Shown here one piece after another: positions 23,744-27,289 of a stretch of 27,289 nucleotides of DNA. Made by a program: the position numbers and the translations under genes. How positions within the stretch are numbered: the first letter of the stretch is position 1; each line of letters begins with the position of its first letter. The notes beneath the pieces were generated by a model. It was given only the letters and a program-made list of their open reading frames with translations. It had not been told where the DNA came from and did not search any database. The DNA comes from a virus, in IMG/VR virus record IMGVR_UViG_3300013125_000037, positions 1-27,289 of that record; one strand, given 5' to 3'.

Positions 23744-25153
23744 ATGAGCGGACGCATCAGGCAGTTCTACGAGTCGGACCTCACGGTCACCGCGTCGGCC
23801 GGTATGGCTGGGCTCAAGGGCCTGGGCGACGCCGCGGGGCCTGTCGTCGTCAGGATCGTTGACAACCCATCATCGGGCCTCGAGGTCGTTCGGCTCGCCA
23901 GCGCAACGACCGCAGAGGAGGTCGACGGCGTGCTCGGGCTCCTGTGGATCGGAGTTGATGGGTCCAGTACTCCCGCAGACACCGATAATGTGTACGTCAA
24001 GCACTTCGGGATCATGGAGGGCGTCCCGTGGGCAGGGGCTCCAGACCCTGTCGCGGGCGACACACTCTACGTCACCGACGCTGGCCGCCTGCATGTCGTT
24101 CCGGGCACTAACGTCAGGCGCGTTGGGGAGGTTCTCTACAGCGACGGCGGTGGCTCTCGGACGATGACCGTGCTCTTCAACGGCTTATCGAACCCGGATG
24201 GTCTCACGGACTCGGCGCCAGCGGATGCTGCGTACCTCACGATGGGCGCATACGCGAGTTTGCCGGCAAGCAAGGATGTCAGCGGCACGACAGCGACGAC
24301 GGACATGGGGGCAACCGTAGCCTTCCAACGACGACAAGACGCGTCGCCCGCAGCCATGTTGGACGTGCTCGATCTCGCGCACCGCACCGCGACGGTTGCT
24401 GGTGGCGTTGGCATCGGTGTTCGGCAGAACTTCTGGACCAACAACGGAACGGCCGACACGCTCGTGAAAGCCGCAATGATCGACGCTATTCTGTCTGACG
24501 TTACGCCAGGGTCCGAGAAGGGACTGCTTCAGTTCTACGTCAAGACAAGCGGATCTGCGACACCACAACTCGCCCTGAAATTCACCGACTTGCTCGACGC
24601 TGTTTGCTACGGCGGCCTCTCCGTGCTTGGGACGGGGACCTTTCAGACGATCCTGGTTCACAAAGATGGACAACTCGCTGAAGTAACGCTTGATGACGGT
24701 GTCAACACGGCCCTTTCGGCTGCTGGTAGCGGGACGTTCCGTTACAACGACACGGCGAAGAAGCTGCAGGCGAGCGAGAACGGCGGCGATTACTCGGACC
24801 TCATCGCCGGCACAACCATTACGAACGGCAGCGGCCAGACCGTGGACGCGGTAACAGGCAACATCATCACACGCACGGTCGCGATCAACGGCGCAGAGAC
24901 CGTCATGGTCGACGTCGCTGGCACGAAGAGTGACTATTCCAAGGCGTTCGGGTACTCGTTGCGCGCTACGTTCAAACGCGCCGCAGGTGCCGCTTCACAG
25001 GTCGGTGCGACGGTCGTTGTTGTGCAACACGAGGACGACGCAGCGGCCGATTGCAACATCGTGCTCAGCGGCAATGACGCCATCGTGCAAGTGACTGGTG
25101 TCGCTGGTGATACGATCAACTGGAGCGCGACCATGCGCGTGCTGCGGGTGTAG
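23744..25153 (+). CDS. Tail fibre protein
   Basis: A 469-residue protein that starts 4 bases after the previous stop, with a GGAAGG site. The N-terminal ~145 residues are beta-rich (VVVRIVDNPSSGLEVVRL; AGDTLYVTDAGRLHVV; RRVGEVLY), a small barrel-like adaptor pattern also seen in phage decoration proteins. The middle region (AMIDAILSDVTPGSEKGLL, then LQFYVKTSGSATPQLALKF) is a typical tail fibre shaft pattern. The C-terminal domain contains NGAETVMVDVAGTKSDYS and ends with VTGVAGDTINWSATMRVLRV, characteristic of a fibre knob in which the last strands close the trimer. It sits in the fibre block and probably contacts the receptor. No chaperone gene is evident. Confidence 0.68.
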   Translation: MSGRIRQFYESDLTVTASAGMAGLKGLGDAAGPVVVRIVDNPSSGLEVVRLASATTAEEVDGVLGLLWIGVDGSSTPADTDNVYVKHFGIMEGVPWAGAPDPVAGDTLYVTDAGRLHVVPGTNVRRVGEVLYSDGGGSRTMTVLFNGLSNPDGLTDSAPADAAYLTMGAYASLPASKDVSGTTATTDMGATVAFQRRQDASPAAMLDVLDLAHRTATVAGGVGIGVRQNFWTNNGTADTLVKAAMIDAILSDVTPGSEKGLLQFYVKTSGSATPQLALKFTDLLDAVCYGGLSVLGTGTFQTILVHKDGQLAEVTLDDGVNTALSAAGSGTFRYNDTAKKLQASENGGDYSDLIAGTTITNGSGQTVDAVTGNIITRTVAINGAETVMVDVAGTKSDYSKAFGYSLRATFKRAAGAASQVGATVVVVQHEDDAAADCNIVLSGNDAIVQVTGVAGDTINWSATMRVLRV

Positions 25154-25155
25154 CG

Positions 25156-26550
25156 ATGACGAAGCTCTTCCTCAAGTCGTCTTCCAGTGCAACGGGTCCT
25201 GACGCACCACTTCCGGCGGCCGATGGTGGCTCGGGCGGTACCGTCGTTCCAAGCCAAATCCTGCACGGCGTGCCGCGCAACCCGCTCACGGACGCTCTCC
25301 TGCTCACCGTCTCGTACAACGCCATCGCCAAGCAGTTCACGTTGACGCCGACAGAATCCACGTTCGACATCTGGGTACTCGGCACGAAGTACACGTTTAC
25401 CGACGCGCAAACGACCACGGCGCATGCTGCGACGACTGGACCGTACTTTTGCTACGTCGATTCAACTGGGGCGATTCAGGTCTCGGGCACCGCGTGGGAC
25501 ATTGGTATCCATGTCCCGATAGCGTTCGCGTACTACAACGCCTCGCTCGGCGCAGCCATCGTCATCAACGAGTGTCACCACGCCGACGGACGCGACCGAT
25601 TCATGCATGCGTACCTGCACCACACCTACGGAGCGCAACTTTCGTCTGGATGCACTCTCGGTGATTACCTGCTCGACACGAACACCGACGCCTCGATGCG
25701 TTTTTCCGTGTCTCCAGGCGTCATTCGCGACGAGGACTTGCCGTGCAGCACAGCAGCAGTCGTGGCGGCCGGTCCATACCTACTGCTCGAGCGAAGCGAT
25801 ACCGACGCGTCCAACACCTGGACGTGGTCGATCCTTTCGAGCGCGACCGACCCGTTTGTCAAGGGCACGACGTACCCGTACTACAACCAGAACAACGTGG
25901 GCACTTGGCAGCGCACCGAGATGGCATCAAGCAACTTCTTCAACATGTGGGTGGTAGGTATCCCGATCGACGGCTCGGTTCAGATCGCGCTCGTCATGGG
26001 CCAAGGCACCCACGCATCACAATCCGCTGCTGAGTCTGCGACGCCACCCGACATGTCGCTCATTTCAGAGCGCGTGTACCTGTACCGATTGACGTTCCGG
26101 TGTCACGCCAGTTACGGAACAACAGCCAAGACGCGCCTCATGAGCGTCGCCGCGCTATCGGCACTGACGCGACAGACCGCTCCCACGCTTCAAACGATTC
26201 CGGCGACGCAAGTTACGACGGGCTGGCAGGACATGGTCCTGGTAACGACGACGCTGAACAACGACGCGTCGACTGCGGTCAACTTCGCATACGCGATGTC
26301 CGACGGGGTCACTTACACGCTCGCGAACCCGACGAACCTGAGCGACGGCAAGACGTACCGGTTTCTGTTCTACCAGGGTGGCGCATCTGGCACAGGGGCG
26401 CTGTCTTCGTCCTATGGGTCAGTGTTCGCGTTTCCAAACGGAGCGCGTCCCACGCCCGCCGTCGGCGCTGGCAAGATCAGCATCATCGAGGGCGTGTACC
26501 GGGCCGTGACCGGGAAAATCAACTGCACGATGGCCGTCGACTTCTCATAG
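25156..26550 (+). CDS. Tail fibre protein, receptor-binding candidate
   Basis: A 464-residue protein whose ATG lies 3 bases after the previous stop; the ribosome binding site is weak, so coupling is likely. An N-terminal Gly/Ser-rich linker (AADGGSGGT) leads into a beta-rich module of residues ~55-170 with FDIWVLGTKYTF, GPYFCYVDSTGAIQVS and VPIAFAYYNASLGAA, ending with CHHADGRDRFMHAYLHHTYGAQ. This wall-facing pattern (short strands, aromatic turn and a conserved H...H..L.. segment) is recurrent in phage fibre proteins. The remaining ~250 residues are beta-rich with small-residue loops, as in a receptor-binding tip. A role in adsorption is inferred from neighbours. Confidence 0.6.
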   Translation: MTKLFLKSSSSATGPDAPLPAADGGSGGTVVPSQILHGVPRNPLTDALLLTVSYNAIAKQFTLTPTESTFDIWVLGTKYTFTDAQTTTAHAATTGPYFCYVDSTGAIQVSGTAWDIGIHVPIAFAYYNASLGAAIVINECHHADGRDRFMHAYLHHTYGAQLSSGCTLGDYLLDTNTDASMRFSVSPGVIRDEDLPCSTAAVVAAGPYLLLERSDTDASNTWTWSILSSATDPFVKGTTYPYYNQNNVGTWQRTEMASSNFFNMWVVGIPIDGSVQIALVMGQGTHASQSAAESATPPDMSLISERVYLYRLTFRCHASYGTTAKTRLMSVAALSALTRQTAPTLQTIPATQVTTGWQDMVLVTTTLNNDASTAVNFAYAMSDGVTYTLANPTNLSDGKTYRFLFYQGGASGTGALSSSYGSVFAFPNGARPTPAVGAGKISIIEGVYRAVTGKINCTMAVDFS

Positions 26551-26559
26551 GAGGCACCG

Positions 26560-27279
26560 GTGGCACATCTCGACATGGCATCACGCCGACAAGTCGGCAT
26601 ACCGCTGCTGTGGCTGTCCGCGCGCTACACACCTGGCGTCGATGGCGCGTCGATCTCTTCTGTCACGGACCTTGCAGCGAAAGTTTGGACGGGTGACGCG
26701 ACGAAGCAGCCGGTCGCCAAGCGTGACATCGCCACGGTCAAGAACGCGCTGCGCTTCGACGGCATCAACGACTGCCTGTACCTCGGCGCGCAGGACTGGA
26801 CCGCGTATAGCGCCCTCACAGTCTATGCGGTCATGAGCGCCGAGACGGCTACCAGCGTGATACTCGAAACGTCTGACAACATGAACTTCGCGGCCGGGTC
26901 TATAGGTCTCTTTCGGCGTATTTTGGTCGCTTATGACTCGGAAATTGCGTGTCATGGTAACGTTGGCTTGTCTACTCGGGTTACGTCGGCTGGCTACACA
27001 GGTTACACGGTCGATTGCGGCGTGGTGGACCTCGGTGCAAGCGCGGCGAACGAAGCGAAGATCTACGTCAACGGCGTAGCTGTCGCGAGTTCGGCTACCG
27101 TTACGAATGAGAATACAGGCACGTTCGGCAACCACGTCGTGAACCTCGGCAGTCGCAACAACGGGACAGCGTTCTGTTTTGCGGGTGATATCTGCGAGGT
27201 AATCGTCTTCGTTGGGGCTCACGACGCGACCACGGTCGCTGCTCTCACGGCGGAGCTGCGTCGGGAATGGGGGGTTTGA
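26560..27279 (+). CDS. LamG/concanavalin-like lectin-fold appendage protein
   Basis: A 239-residue protein starting at GTG 26560 with AGGAGG 5 bases upstream (an internal ATG at 26575 is less well placed). It follows the Laminin-G-3/ConA-like pattern: LLWLSARYTPG near the N-terminus, ALRFDGINDCLYL around residues 63-75, a central beta run, then NEAKIYVNGVAVASSATV and the final FAGDICEVIVFVG with a helical end (TVAALTAELRREWGV). Such domains bind carbohydrates or form fibre tips. It is small and may be a stand-alone receptor-binding or fibre-cap protein. The central part (~26880-27000) is lower in GC than the surroundings. The TGA overlaps the next ATG. Confidence 0.65.
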   Translation: MAHLDMASRRQVGIPLLWLSARYTPGVDGASISSVTDLAAKVWTGDATKQPVAKRDIATVKNALRFDGINDCLYLGAQDWTAYSALTVYAVMSAETATSVILETSDNMNFAAGSIGLFRRILVAYDSEIACHGNVGLSTRVTSAGYTGYTVDCGVVDLGASAANEAKIYVNGVAVASSATVTNENTGTFGNHVVNLGSRNNGTAFCFAGDICEVIVFVGAHDATTVAALTAELRREWGV

Positions 27280-27289
27280 TGGGCTCTCC
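27279..27289 (+). CDS. Start of a further gene (truncated at window edge)
   Basis: An ATG at 27279 overlaps the previous TGA in the same stop/start arrangement used elsewhere in this cluster. A G-run at 27269-27274 serves as ribosome binding site. Only M-G-S and a partial codon are visible, so no function can be given. It is probably another fibre or lysis-region gene. Confidence 0.45.

Overview
This 27.3 kb window is a single-strand, late structural (virion) block of a tailed phage or prophage with a contractile tail (myovirus morphotype). All recognisable genes lie on the + strand and are packed head to tail, often with stop/start overlaps. The sequence is GC-rich (clearly above 60% by eye) with strong G/C third-position bias, so the host is probably a high-GC bacterium. 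Nothing here identifies that host. No terminase, integrase, lysis, replication, tRNA or CRISPR element is present, so lysogeny versus lytic life cannot be decided from this window.

Head region (1-6000): the 3' end of an unassigned gene, a MuF-type minor head protein with its CxxC...HPHCRC motif, a prohead protease, a scaffold-like protein, and the major capsid protein with an apparent Ig/Fn3-like insertion. A very strong GC hairpin follows the capsid gene. Next comes a protein built from tail-fibre-like modules, read here as a head fibre or decoration protein. Neck region (6000-9140): four genes in the positions of head-tail connector, neck and tail-terminator proteins; only positional and weak fold-like arguments support the individual names. 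One carries a CPMCNGQG cysteine motif.

Tail region (9199-14718): a long tail sheath with an internally duplicated beta-rich insertion, the tail tube, two overlapping tail assembly chaperone reading frames that look like a programmed frameshift pair, and a 670-residue tape measure protein. Baseplate region (14715-21327): a hub-like protein fused to a C-terminal M15 zinc peptidase, a spike-like protein, a large protein joining a LysM domain to a gp25/XkdS-like wedge domain, and a baseplate J (gp47-like) protein.

Receptor-binding region (21330-27279): five consecutive fibre or appendage genes of different architecture, including a PKD-like domain, a fibre knob-like C-terminus and a terminal LamG/concanavalin-like lectin fold. 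A further gene begins at the right edge. The order capsid - neck - sheath - tube - chaperones - tape measure - hub - spike - wedge - J - fibres matches tail assembly logic. No gene-free stretch exceeds about 90 bases; the few intergenic gaps hold ribosome binding sites, one clear hairpin, one weaker hairpin and two weak promoter candidates.
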